Assembly (NCBI RefSeq): GCF_009727155.1
Contig: NZ_WNWM01000002.1
Coordinates: 6,014,001-6,078,000 of the forward strand
Direction: 5' to 3'
DNA from: Pseudoduganella dura
GTDB taxonomy: Bacteria; Pseudomonadota; Gammaproteobacteria; Burkholderiales; Burkholderiaceae_D
Length of the DNA stretch: 64,000 nucleotides
Shown here one piece after another: positions 20,917-29,573 of the stretch; within the stretch, counting starts at the first letter, position 1; each line of letters begins with the position of its first letter. The position numbers and the translations under genes are program-made. The notes under the pieces are model-generated. The model was not told the origin of the DNA and made no database searches. It saw only the letters and a list, made by a program, of their open reading frames with translations.

Positions 20917-21021
20917 ATGCTGCGCCCCGAAACATGTACCGCCCGTTCGCGCCGGACCGGATCCGCGCACGCGCTCACGACCGCCGCGCCGCAAACCGCC
21001 GCCATGGGGCCTGCGGCATGA
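20917..21021 (+). CDS. Possible leader ORF translationally coupled to pqiA
   Basis: A 34-codon ORF (MLRPETCTARSRRTG...AAMGPAA). It has the best ribosome binding site in the area (ggagg at 20908-20912, 4-5 bp before its ATG). Its TGA overlaps the pqiA ATG as ATGA (21018-21021). The pqiA start itself has no good Shine-Dalgarno sequence, so translation of this ORF would deliver ribosomes to pqiA. The peptide has no recognisable similarity and could serve only for coupling or regulation. The alternative is a longer PqiA starting in another frame at 20933, whose extra residues do not look protein-like. Confidence 0.4.
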   Translation: MLRPETCTARSRRTGSAHALTTAAPQTAAMGPAA

Positions 21022-22307
21022 CGGACGGGCAGCTCGTCGGCTGCCACGATTGCGGCGCGCTGTACCGTTGGCGGCCGCTGGCTTCCGGGCAGCGCGCGCG
21101 CTGCACGCGCTGCGCCAATGTGCTGTACAAGTGGCACGCCGCCGGGCCGGCGCCGCGTCCGTCGTCGATGGTGGCCATCACGCTGGGCGCCGCGCTGGTG
21201 TACCTGATCGCGCAGTGCTTTCCCATCGTGGAACTGGAAATGAGCGGCCTGACGTCCGGCGCCACGCTGCTGCAGGCCATCGGCGTGCTGTGGAGCGAGC
21301 GCATGGAAGTGATCGCAGCGATGGTGTTCTTCTTCGCCGTCGCCTTTCCCGCGCTGGAACTGGGCGCGCTGCTGTACGTGTCGTCCGGCCTGCTGCGCGG
21401 GCGCCGGCTGCCCGGGTTTCACCTGCTGCTGCGGGTGGTGCAGGGCGCGCGGCACTGGGCGATGACGGAAGTGCTGATGATCGGCATCCTCGTCACGGCG
21501 ATCAAGATGACGAGCCTTGCGCGGGTGATCCCGCATCCGGGCCTGTTCGCGTTCGGCGCGCTGACGATCCTGTGCGCGGTGGTGATGCGCTACGAACCGC
21601 GCGCGCTGTGGGCGCTGGGCGACCGGCTCGATCCGCCGGTTGCACCCCCGCCGATGCACGCCGCGCCGGACGGCCCCGCCGTTGCCCGCCACCCGATCGA
21701 ATGCCGCGCCTGCGGCCTGGTCAACCGGGAGCGCCGCGAAAAGCAGCATTGCCGCCGCTGCGGGGCGGTGCTGCACCACCGTATCCCGAACAGCACCACG
21801 TGGACCTGGGCGCTGCTGGCGGCGGCCGCGCTGCTGTATGTGCCGGCCAATATCCTGCCGGTGATGTACACCGAATCGATCGGCGGCATCGAGGGCGATA
21901 CCATCATGAGCGGCGTTGCGCTGTTCTGGAACACCGGTTCGCCGGGACTGGCGATCGTCATTTTTGTCGCCAGCATCCTGGTGCCCGTGTCGAAGCTGGC
22001 GGCGCTGGCGCTGCTGAACGCCACCGCGCAGTGGGGATCGCGCTGGGCGCCCGGCGGGCGCACGCGCATCTACCGGATGGTGGAATTCATCGGCCGCTGG
22101 TCGATGCTCGATATCTTCGTGGTCACGCTGACCGTGGCGCTGGTGCGCTTCCAGGCGCTGGCCGTGATCACGGCCGGCCCCGGGGCGCTGGCGTTCGGCT
22201 GCGTCGTGATCCTGACGATGTTCGCATCGAACCGGTTCGACCCGCGCCTGATCTGGGACCCCATCGAGAATGACAGGAACGACAAGAACGGAGAAGCACA
22301 TGCCTGA
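21018..22307 (+). CDS. pqiA: PqiA family inner-membrane protein
   Basis: A 429-residue protein made of two similar halves. Each begins with a zinc-ribbon-like four-cysteine site (CHDCG...CTRC near residue 9; CRACG...CRRCG near 230) followed by four membrane helices. The helices carry the conserved acidic/proline patterns QCFPIVELEMSG and PANILPVMYTESIGG. PqiA works with PqiB and PqiC in an envelope-spanning lipid transport path similar to LetAB. The start at MTDGQLVGCHDCG fits family N-termini. The next gene begins 8 bp before its stop, and pqiC follows, giving the standard pqiABC order. Confidence 0.92.
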   Translation: MTDGQLVGCHDCGALYRWRPLASGQRARCTRCANVLYKWHAAGPAPRPSSMVAITLGAALVYLIAQCFPIVELEMSGLTSGATLLQAIGVLWSERMEVIAAMVFFFAVAFPALELGALLYVSSGLLRGRRLPGFHLLLRVVQGARHWAMTEVLMIGILVTAIKMTSLARVIPHPGLFAFGALTILCAVVMRYEPRALWALGDRLDPPVAPPPMHAAPDGPAVARHPIECRACGLVNRERREKQHCRRCGAVLHHRIPNSTTWTWALLAAAALLYVPANILPVMYTESIGGIEGDTIMSGVALFWNTGSPGLAIVIFVASILVPVSKLAALALLNATAQWGSRWAPGGRTRIYRMVEFIGRWSMLDIFVVTLTVALVRFQALAVITAGPGALAFGCVVILTMFASNRFDPRLIWDPIENDRNDKNGEAHA

Positions 22308-23913
22308 GCAGGACCTTCCGCAACCCGCCGTCGACCGCCCGAGCCGCTGGCTGCCGTCGCTGATCTGGCTGATCCCGGTGCTGGCGGCCATCATCGGCGC
22401 CACGCAGGTGGTCAACTGGATGACCAGCCGCGGCCCCACGGTCACCGTCAGCTTCGCCACCGGCGAAGGGCTGGAGGCGGGCAAGACCAAGGTCAAATAC
22501 AAGGATGTCGACATCGGCGAAGTCGTCGCCGTCACGCTGGGCGAGGACGGCAACCGCGTCGACGCGAAGATCCAGATGGCGCGCGAGGCGAAGCGCTTCA
22601 CCGCCGAGGACACGCGGTTCTGGGTGGTGCGCCCGCAGATCGGCGCCAGCGGCGTGTCCGGCCTGGGCACGCTGCTGTCCGGCCCCTATATCGGCGCGGC
22701 GCCCGGCAAGGCCGGCGGTACCACCAGCCAGTTCAAGGGGCTCGATACGCCGCCGGCCGTGCCGCCCGGCCTGAAGGGCCGCGAGTACAAGCTGCATGGC
22801 GACAGCCTGGGTTCGGTGGGCATCGGCTCGCCAGTTTATTACCGCCGCCTGCGCGTGGGGCAGGTGGCGTCGTTCCAGCTGGACCAGGCCGGCGACGGCA
22901 TCGACATGTCCGTCTTCATCGAGGACCGCTACGTGGGCTTCGTCGGCATCGACACGCGCTGGTGGCACGCCAGCGGCGTGGACCTGCGCCTCGATGCCGG
23001 CGGCTTCAAGCTGAACACGCAGTCGCTGGCGGCGCTGGCCACCGGCGGCATCGCCTTCGAGTCGGGCAACGGCCAGAAGCCCGAGGCGGCGGCGCCGGAG
23101 GGCACGCGCTTCAACCTGGCCGACGACCGCGCGGCCGCCCTGCGCCCGCCGGACGGCCCCGGCGTGACGGCGGTGCTGTACTTCGACCAGTCGCTGCGCG
23201 GCCTGGTGCCCGGCGCGCCGGTCGACTTCCGCGGCATCGTGCTGGGCGAGGTGCGCGCCGTGGGCGTGGAATTCGACCGCACCCGCAAGGCCTTCCGCAT
23301 GCCGGTGACGATCGACCTGTATCCGGGCCGGCTGGGCAAGCCGTTCCTGGACGCCTATTCCGGCGACGTGCAAAAGGGCCACGAAACGATGGCGCGGATG
23401 ATCGGGCGCGGCCTGCGCGGCCAGCTGCGCACCGGCAGCCTGCTGACCAGCCAGCTCTACATCGCGCTCGACTTCTTCCCGGGCGCGCCCAAGGCGGCAC
23501 TGGCGATGCGGAAGGACCTGCTGGTACTGCCCACGGTGCCCGGCTCGCTGGACGAACTGCAGAGCCAGCTGCTGAGCATTGCCCGCAAGCTCGACAAGGT
23601 GCCGTTCGACGAGATTGGCGCCAACCTGAACCGCACGCTGGTGCAGGCCAACGCCATGCTGGCCCGGGCCGATGCCACGCTGGCGAAATTCGATGGCCAG
23701 GTGCTGCCGGAGGTGACGCAGACGCTGGCCGCCGCCCGCAAGACCTTCGCCAGCGCGGAAGACCTGCTGCAGCAGGATTCGCCGCTGCAGTCCGACCTGC
23801 GCCGGACGCTGCAGGAAGTGACGCGCACGATGGAGTCGGTCGACGCGCTGGCCGATTACCTCGAACGCCACCCGGAATCGCTGATCCGCGGCAAACCCCA
23901 GGAGAAGAAATGA
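22300..23913 (+). CDS. pqiB: PqiB, MCE-domain protein
   Basis: A 537-residue protein with an N-terminal transmembrane anchor (about 16-38, LPSLIWLIPVLAAIIGATQVV). MCE domains follow at about 45-135, 160-220 and 285-390 (for example GPTVTVSFATGEGLEAGKTKVKYKDVDIGEV, and PGAPVDFRGIVLGEVRAVGVEFD). A long C-terminal helical region (about 430-537) should extend as the hollow needle seen in E. coli PqiB. It forms hexameric tubes bridging the periplasm for lipid movement. A Shine-Dalgarno cggag lies 7 bp before the ATG. It overlaps pqiA by 8 bp and pqiC by ATGA. Confidence 0.93.
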   Translation: MPEQDLPQPAVDRPSRWLPSLIWLIPVLAAIIGATQVVNWMTSRGPTVTVSFATGEGLEAGKTKVKYKDVDIGEVVAVTLGEDGNRVDAKIQMAREAKRFTAEDTRFWVVRPQIGASGVSGLGTLLSGPYIGAAPGKAGGTTSQFKGLDTPPAVPPGLKGREYKLHGDSLGSVGIGSPVYYRRLRVGQVASFQLDQAGDGIDMSVFIEDRYVGFVGIDTRWWHASGVDLRLDAGGFKLNTQSLAALATGGIAFESGNGQKPEAAAPEGTRFNLADDRAAALRPPDGPGVTAVLYFDQSLRGLVPGAPVDFRGIVLGEVRAVGVEFDRTRKAFRMPVTIDLYPGRLGKPFLDAYSGDVQKGHETMARMIGRGLRGQLRTGSLLTSQLYIALDFFPGAPKAALAMRKDLLVLPTVPGSLDELQSQLLSIARKLDKVPFDEIGANLNRTLVQANAMLARADATLAKFDGQVLPEVTQTLAAARKTFASAEDLLQQDSPLQSDLRRTLQEVTRTMESVDALADYLERHPESLIRGKPQEKK

Positions 23914-24527
23914 CCCGCCTTGTTTCCCTTTGCCGGGCATCGGCCATCGCCGCGGCGGCCTTGCTGGCCGGCTGCGCCGCAGCGCCGGCCGACCGGTTCT
24001 ACACCCTTGCCGGCGACAGCGTCGCGGCACCCGAAGCCGTTGCAGGCGCCGGCGCGGGCAGGCTGTACATCGAGATGGCGGCCGTCAACGTGCCGGCCCA
24101 GGTGCGCCGCGACCAGCTCCTGGTCGGCGGCGCGGACGGGCGGGTCGACCTGCTGGAGCACCACCGCTGGGCCGGCCCGCTGGCCGACGAGATCGGCAAT
24201 GCGCTGTCGCTGGGCGTCACGGCGCGGCTCGGCGCGATCGACGTCTACCGCACCCCCCACCCGGACGACGTGCCGGTGTATCGCATCAGCACCAACGTGC
24301 AGCGCTTCGAATCCGTGCCGGGCGGTTACGCGCTGGTCGACGCCGTGTGGAGCGTGCGGCAGGTGGGCGGCGGCGCCGTGCTCACGTGCCGCAGCGTGCT
24401 GCGCGAGGAAGCCGGGCAGGGCTACGAGGCCCTGGTCGCCGGCCACCGCGCCGCGCTCGGCAGGCTGGCGGCCGCCGTGGCCGCCGGGGTGCGGGACCTG
24501 GCGGCCGGGCGGACCGCCGGCTGTTGA
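23910..24527 (+). CDS. pqiC: PqiC-type lipoprotein
   Basis: A 205-residue lipoprotein with a short signal peptide and lipobox (LLAGC at 18-22). The mature part has the ABC-type transport auxiliary lipoprotein layout: DRFYTLAG near the start, then YIEMAAVNVPAQVRRDQLL, a WAGPLADEIGNAL helix and a strand-rich end. In E. coli PqiC sits in the outer membrane and closes the PqiAB conduit. Its ATG overlaps the pqiB stop (ATGA), with ggag upstream, so all three Pqi proteins are made from one message. A strong hairpin repeat lies 25 bp after its stop. Confidence 0.88.
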   Translation: MTRLVSLCRASAIAAAALLAGCAAAPADRFYTLAGDSVAAPEAVAGAGAGRLYIEMAAVNVPAQVRRDQLLVGGADGRVDLLEHHRWAGPLADEIGNALSLGVTARLGAIDVYRTPHPDDVPVYRISTNVQRFESVPGGYALVDAVWSVRQVGGGAVLTCRSVLREEAGQGYEALVAGHRAALGRLAAAVAAGVRDLAAGRTAGC

Positions 24528-24551
24528 AAACACGGGGCCGGCGAACACCCT

Positions 24552-24595
24552 GGTGTCGGACACTTTTTTCCGCAGGAAAATAAGTGTCCGACACC
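24552..24595. repeat. GTGTCCGACAC hairpin repeat, copy 1
   Basis: Two perfect 14-bp arms (GGTGTCGGACACTT at 24552-24565; AAGTGTCCGACACC at 24582-24595) flank a 16-bp loop. The sequence starts 25 bp after the pqiC stop codon. A second, related hairpin occurs at 42857-42913, also just behind an operon. It may act as an mRNA end or belong to a dispersed repeat family. Confidence 0.8.
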
Positions 24596-24796
24596 GGTTT
24601 TTCGCGGAAGCAGCCGCAACGCCACCGAAAACCGGGTCAGGCACCAGACCGCAAGCGCCGCCGGCGGCATCGCCCATCGTGGCGCCGCCCGCGTCGCCGC
24701 GGCGCTAGACTTGGTGGCTATTTGCCGGGAACCGTCCGGCTCGACAGTGCCGTGCCGGTTCCCTCCATTTCGTCGTCCGACCCGAAGGAGCCGTCC

Positions 24797-25323
24797 ATGC
24801 CCGCCACCATCACGATCAACGGCGCTGAAACGCCGTTGCCCCCCGACCCGCGCGTGTCGCTGCTCGACCTGCTGCGCGAGCACCTGCACCTCACCGGCAC
24901 GAAGAAGGGCTGCGACCAGGGCGCGTGCGGCGCCTGCACCGTGCTGGTGGACGGCGAGCACCGCATCCTGTCGTGCCTGGCGCTGGCGGTGCAATATGCC
25001 GGGCGTTCGGTCACGTCGGTGGAAGGGCTGGCAGCGGCGGGCGCGCTACACCCGCTGCAGCAGGCATTCATCGAGCACGACGGCTTCCAGTGCGGCTACT
25101 GCACGCCGGGGCAGATCTGTTCCGCGCTGGGCATGGCGGCCGAACTGCGGCGCGGCGTGCCCAGCTACGTCACCGCGGACCTGGCGGCGGACAGCGTGGC
25201 ATTGAGCCACGACGAGGTGCGCGAACGGCTGAGCGGCAACCTGTGCCGGTGCGGCGCCTACAACGGCATCGTCGCCGCCGTTACCGACGCTGTCACTGAA
25301 TCCAGGGCGCGGGGGCCTCATGA
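24797..25323 (+). CDS. paoA: Aldehyde oxidoreductase, [2Fe-2S] subunit (PaoA-like), frameshifted at the 3' end
   Basis: The coding part gives about 172 residues of a xanthine-oxidase-family iron-sulfur subunit. It has a plant-type [2Fe-2S] site (KKGCDQGACGACTVL, with a further Cys in ILSCLAL) and a second four-helix site (FQCGYCTPGQ and NLCRCGAYNGIV). A Shine-Dalgarno aaggag precedes the ATG. Unlike E. coli PaoA it has no Tat signal peptide. As written, the frame runs past the start of paoB without a stop until 26155, giving an implausible Arg-rich tail. One extra G in the G5 run at 25311-25315 would end it with TGA at the paoB ATGA. A sequencing error or a real frameshift is likely. Confidence 0.85.
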
Positions 25324-26306
25324 CCCCGTTCGCCTTTGCCCGCGCCGCCGACGCGACCGACGCGGTGCAGCAGGGCCACGTGGCCGGCGCGAAGTACCTG
25401 GGCGGCGGCACCAACCTGGTCGACCTGATGCGCGTGACGATCGAGCATCCGGCGATGCTGGTCGACGTGACCGGGCTGTCCGATACGATCGAGGAACGGC
25501 CCGACGGCAGCCTGCTGATCGGTGCCGCCGCGAAGAACACGGCGGTGGCCGAGCACCGCGCGGTGCGCACCCGTTTCCCGATGCTGACGCGGGCGATCAC
25601 CGCCGGCGCCTCGGCGCAGATCCGCAACATGGCGACCGTGGGCGGCAACCTGCTGCAGCGCACCCGCTGCGCCTATTTCTACGACCACGACGGCGCGCGC
25701 TGCAACAAGCGCGCGCCGGGGCAGGGCTGCGATGCGATCGACGGCTTCAACCGCATGCACGCGATCCTGGGCGCTTCGGCGCACTGCGTGGCCACGCATC
25801 CTTCCGACATGTGCGTGGCGCTGGCCGCGCTCGATGCCGTCGTCCACCTGCAAGGGGTGAACGGCAGCCGCACCGTGGCGCTGGCCGATTTCCACCGGCT
25901 GCCCGAAGACCGTCCGGAACGCGATACCGTGCTGCAGCACGGCGAACTGGTCACCGCGGTGGAAGTGCCGGCATTGCCGTTCGCGGCGCGCTCGGAATAC
26001 CGCAAGGTGCGCGACCGGGCCAGTTATGCGTTCGCGCTGGTGTCCGTGGCCGCCGCGCTCGACGTGGACGACGGCATCGTGCGCGACGTGCGGCTGGCGC
26101 TGGGCGGCGTGGCCCACAGGCCGTGGCGTGCGACCGCCGCCGAACAGATGCTTAGGGGGCGCGCGGCCACCGAAGCGCTGTTCGACGCGGCCGCGGCCGC
26201 CGAGCTGGCCAATGCGCGGCCGCTGCGCGACAACGGGTTCAAGGTCGACCTGGCACGGCGCGCCATCGTGGCCGTGCTGGGCGGCCTCGTCGACAACCGG
26301 TCCTGA
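25320..26306 (+). CDS. paoB: Aldehyde oxidoreductase, FAD and [4Fe-4S] subunit (PaoB-like)
   Basis: A 328-residue FAD-binding subunit of the xanthine dehydrogenase family. The FAD site shows YLGGGTNLVDLM (about 26-37) and AQIRNMATVGGNLLQ (about 100-115). The insertion with cysteines in TRCAYFYDHDGARC, APGQGC and a later AHC matches the extra [4Fe-4S] loop of E. coli PaoB, so electrons pass from the molybdenum subunit through three Fe-S clusters to FAD. The ATG is where the TGA of paoA would lie if the frameshift there were corrected. paoC follows 10 bp after its stop. Confidence 0.9.
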   Translation: MTPFAFARAADATDAVQQGHVAGAKYLGGGTNLVDLMRVTIEHPAMLVDVTGLSDTIEERPDGSLLIGAAAKNTAVAEHRAVRTRFPMLTRAITAGASAQIRNMATVGGNLLQRTRCAYFYDHDGARCNKRAPGQGCDAIDGFNRMHAILGASAHCVATHPSDMCVALAALDAVVHLQGVNGSRTVALADFHRLPEDRPERDTVLQHGELVTAVEVPALPFAARSEYRKVRDRASYAFALVSVAAALDVDDGIVRDVRLALGGVAHRPWRATAAEQMLRGRAATEALFDAAAAAELANARPLRDNGFKVDLARRAIVAVLGGLVDNRS

Positions 26307-26316
26307 GGAGGCATCG

Positions 26317-28644
26317 ATGAATTTTCTCCAGAAAGCCGTGCAGGCGGCGATGCAGAAGGCCGTCGAAGCGGCGCCGGATGCGTTCATTCCCGGCGGCATG
26401 CCCGATCCGCTTGCCGGCGAAGCCCACGAACTGATCGGCGCGCCCGTCTCGCGCGTGGATGGCGCCCGGAAAGTGCGCGGCGAAGCGCCGTTCGCGGCAG
26501 AATTCGCGCTCGATGCGATGACGTATGCCGCGCTCGTCCACAGCACGATCCCGAAGGGCCGTATCGCCACCCTGGACACCGCGGCGGCGGAAGCGGCGCC
26601 CGGCGTGGTGCTGGTGATGACGCACCGGAACGCGCCGCCGATGAAGCCGGTGCCGATGTTCCTCAGCAAACCCAAGGCCGCCGGCGGCGATAATTTGCCG
26701 GTATTCCAGGACGACACCGTGCACTGGAACGGCCAGCCCGTGGCCCTCGTGCTGGCCGAAACGCAGGAACAGGCCGACCACGCGCGATCGCTGGTGCGTG
26801 TCGCCTACCACGAGGAACCGGCCGTGACGTCGCTGGCCGAAGCCATGGCGCGCGGAACGGAGGACGCCGTGTTCCAGGGCGAGCCCCTGAACGTGGAAAT
26901 CGGCGATGCCGAAGCGGCGCTGGCGGCCGCGCCGCACCGGGTGGATGCCGTCTATCGCACGCCCCGGCTGAACCACAACGCCATCGAACTGCACGCGGCG
27001 ACGGTGGCCTGGCACGGCAACGAACTGCGCATCCACGACGCCACCCAGGCGGTGGCGCACACGGCGTGGTCGCTGGCCCAGGTGTTCGGGCTCAGGGAAA
27101 GCCAGGTGCACGTCACGTCGCCGTTCGTCGGCGGCGGCTTCGGCGGCAAGGCGCTGTGGCAGCACCAGGTGCTGGCGGCCGCCGCGGCGAAACTGGCCGG
27201 GCGGCCGGTGCGCATCGTGCTGTCGCGCGAGGGCGTGTACCGGACGGTGGGCGGCCGCACGCTGACCGAGCAGCGCGTGGCGCTGGGCGCGGACAACGAG
27301 GGCCGCTTCACGGCGCTGATCCACACTGGCACGGCCGTGATGACGGCCCATAACAACATGCCCGAGCCGTTCATCATGCCCGCCCGCTCCCTCTATTCCG
27401 CCGGCAGCTTCAGGCTCGACGTGCAGGCGGCGAAGATGGACATGCTGGCCAACACGTTCATGCGCGCGCCGGGCGAATCGGTCGGTTCCTTCGCGCTGGA
27501 AAGCGCCATCGACGAACTGGCAGGGCAGCTCGACATCGATCCGATCGGGCTGCGGCGGCGCAACGAACCGGACAGGGACCCGACCAAGGGCACGCCGTTT
27601 TCGTCGCGCCACCTGCTCGATGCGTACCGGATGGGTGCCGAGCGCTTCGGCTGGAAGGAGCGCCATGACCGGCCGCGCATGCGGCGCGAAGGCGAATGGC
27701 TCGTCGGCATGGGCTGCGCCACCGCCACCTATCCGTACTATCGCATGCCCGGCGGCGCCGCGCGCATCACGCTCACGCGCGATGGCGCGGTGCGGGTGGA
27801 AGTGGCGGCCCACGAAATGGGCATGGGCACCGCCACCGTGCAGGCGCAGCTCGTGGCCGCGCGGCTCGGCGTGCCGCTGGAGAACGTGACGGTGGCCTAC
27901 GGCGATTCGGCATTCCCCGGCGTGGTGCTGGCCGGCGGCTCGCAGCAGACCGCGTCGATCGGCCGCGCCGTGGTCGTCGCGCTGCGCGCGCTGTTTACCG
28001 ACCTGCTGCGGCTCGGCGGCGCGGGCACCCTGCTGGACGGCCTGCATTTCGACGAGGTGCGCGGCCATCGACGCGGGCAGGAAACGGGGCTGTGCAAGGC
28101 GGGCGACCCGGCCCGCTTCGAAACCTACGCGGCGCTGCTGGCCCGCGCCGGCCGCGCCGAGATGCGCGTGGAAGGACAGGCACCGCCGCCGCTGGAACTG
28201 CAGCACTGGTCGATGCATTCGACCGGCGCGATCTTCTGCGAGGCGCGCGTCAACGCGGTCACCGGCGAACCGCGCGTGACCCGCCTGCTCGGATCGTTCG
28301 ACTGCGGCCGCATCCTGAACGCCAAGACGGCCGCCAGCCAGTTCCGCGGCGGCATGATCATGGGCCTGGGCATGGCGCTGATGGAGGAAACGCAGTTCGA
28401 CGAGCGCAACGGCCGCGTGATGAACCCGAGCCTGTCCGACTACCACGTGCCGGCGCACCTCGACGTGCCGCACATCGACGTGATGTGGACCGACATTCCC
28501 GACCCGCACGCACCGGCCGGCGCGCGGGGGATCGGCGAGATCGGCATCACCGGCACCGCCGCCGCCGTGGCCAATGCCATCCACAACGCCTGCGGCATCC
28601 GGGTGCGGGAGTTGCCGATCACGCTGGACAAGTTGCTGGGGTGA
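26317..28644 (+). CDS. paoC: Aldehyde oxidoreductase, molybdenum-binding subunit (PaoC-like)
   Basis: A 775-residue catalytic subunit. It starts with the linker typical of PaoC (ELIGAPVSRVDGARKVRGEAPFAAEF), then shows the molybdopterin cytosine dinucleotide region FVGGGFGGKALW (about residue 270), AHEMGMGTATVQAQL, GGSQQTASIG, and catalytic Glu741 in GARGIGEIGITG. It oxidises aldehydes to carboxylic acids; E. coli PaoABC prefers aromatic aldehydes. The strong ribosome binding site (gaggagg) and the 10-bp gap make it one operon with paoA and paoB. The dedicated PaoD/XdhC chaperone that matures such enzymes is not in the window. Confidence 0.92.
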   Translation: MNFLQKAVQAAMQKAVEAAPDAFIPGGMPDPLAGEAHELIGAPVSRVDGARKVRGEAPFAAEFALDAMTYAALVHSTIPKGRIATLDTAAAEAAPGVVLVMTHRNAPPMKPVPMFLSKPKAAGGDNLPVFQDDTVHWNGQPVALVLAETQEQADHARSLVRVAYHEEPAVTSLAEAMARGTEDAVFQGEPLNVEIGDAEAALAAAPHRVDAVYRTPRLNHNAIELHAATVAWHGNELRIHDATQAVAHTAWSLAQVFGLRESQVHVTSPFVGGGFGGKALWQHQVLAAAAAKLAGRPVRIVLSREGVYRTVGGRTLTEQRVALGADNEGRFTALIHTGTAVMTAHNNMPEPFIMPARSLYSAGSFRLDVQAAKMDMLANTFMRAPGESVGSFALESAIDELAGQLDIDPIGLRRRNEPDRDPTKGTPFSSRHLLDAYRMGAERFGWKERHDRPRMRREGEWLVGMGCATATYPYYRMPGGAARITLTRDGAVRVEVAAHEMGMGTATVQAQLVAARLGVPLENVTVAYGDSAFPGVVLAGGSQQTASIGRAVVVALRALFTDLLRLGGAGTLLDGLHFDEVRGHRRGQETGLCKAGDPARFETYAALLARAGRAEMRVEGQAPPPLELQHWSMHSTGAIFCEARVNAVTGEPRVTRLLGSFDCGRILNAKTAASQFRGGMIMGLGMALMEETQFDERNGRVMNPSLSDYHVPAHLDVPHIDVMWTDIPDPHAPAGARGIGEIGITGTAAAVANAIHNACGIRVRELPITLDKLLG

Positions 28645-28766
28645 CGGATGGCGCTCCACGGCACGATCAGGCATGCGCCAGCGCGGCGAGCGTGCCGGGT
28701 CGGGCGTGATGTTTGCCGTGTACAACCCCGCTGCAACCGTCCGGCCGGGGCGAAGAAAGGCCAGTC

Positions 28767-29573
28767 ATGACCTCCGCTGACGCGCGATTCGCGGGCCCGC
28801 TCCCGCGCTGCTACGAACGCTACCTGGTGCCGCTGCTGTTCGAACCGTATGCGCTCGACCTGGCACGCCGCGCCGTGGCGCTGGCACCGCGGCAGGTGCT
28901 GGAAATCGCCGCCGGAACGGGCATCGTCACCCGGCAGCTCGCCGCGTCACTGCCGTCGGCCCGGATCGTGGCGACAGACCTGAATCCGGACATGCTGGCG
29001 GTGGGCCGTGCCGCGGCCGCCCTGCCGCAGGTTTCGTGGCAGCCTGCCGACGCGATGCAACTGCCGTTCGACGATGCCGGCTTCGACCTGCTGGTGTGCC
29101 AGTTTGGCGCGATGTTCTTTCCCGACAAGCGGCGGGCGTTCGCCGAGGCGCGGCGGGTGCTCCTGCCCGGCGGACGATTGCTGTTCAACGTGTGGGATGC
29201 GCTGCCCGCCAATGCCTTCGCCGCCGCGGTGCAGGCCTCGATGGAAGAGCTGTTTCCGGGCGACCCGCCGCGCTTTTTCGCGCGCACGCCGCACGGCTAC
29301 CACGACAAGGCGGCGATCGCGCGCGACCTGGCGGCGGCCGGATTCGCATCGCCGCCGGACATCGAGACCGTGACGCTGCAGGGCCGTGCCGCCAGTGCGG
29401 CCGATGTGGCTGCGGGCTTTTGCCAGGGTACGCCGCTGCGCAACGAGATCGAAGCGCGCGCCGGCGATCCGGTAACGGCGGCGGTCGTGGCGGCCGCGCA
29501 TCTGGAACGGCGTTTCGGCAAGGGCCCGATCAGAGGCGCGATGCGCGCCCACGTCATTTGGGTTGCGGCATGA
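28767..29573 (+). CDS. Class I SAM-dependent methyltransferase
   Basis: A 268-residue methyltransferase of the UbiE/Methyltransf_11 type. Motif I is VLEIAAGTGIVTRQLA (about residue 46), motif II ATDLNPDMLAVG, with the acidic residue pairing to the SAM ribose. Motif III lies in FDLLVCQFGAMFFPDKRRAFAEARRVLLPGGRLLFNVW. The C-terminal 90 residues probably shape the substrate site; no substrate can be assigned. A Shine-Dalgarno aaagg lies 6 bp before the ATG. It follows paoC by 122 bp on the same strand, and its last 20 bp overlap, tail to tail, with the haloperoxidase-like gene. Confidence 0.88.
   Translation: MTSADARFAGPLPRCYERYLVPLLFEPYALDLARRAVALAPRQVLEIAAGTGIVTRQLAASLPSARIVATDLNPDMLAVGRAAAALPQVSWQPADAMQLPFDDAGFDLLVCQFGAMFFPDKRRAFAEARRVLLPGGRLLFNVWDALPANAFAAAVQASMEELFPGDPPRFFARTPHGYHDKAAIARDLAAAGFASPPDIETVTLQGRAASAADVAAGFCQGTPLRNEIEARAGDPVTAAVVAAAHLERRFGKGPIRGAMRAHVIWVAA

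Noticed and set aside
25324..26155. The extension of PaoA beyond the paoB start as a true fusion domain
   Set aside because: The extra residues are the paoB sequence read out of frame, Arg/Gly-rich and without structure.
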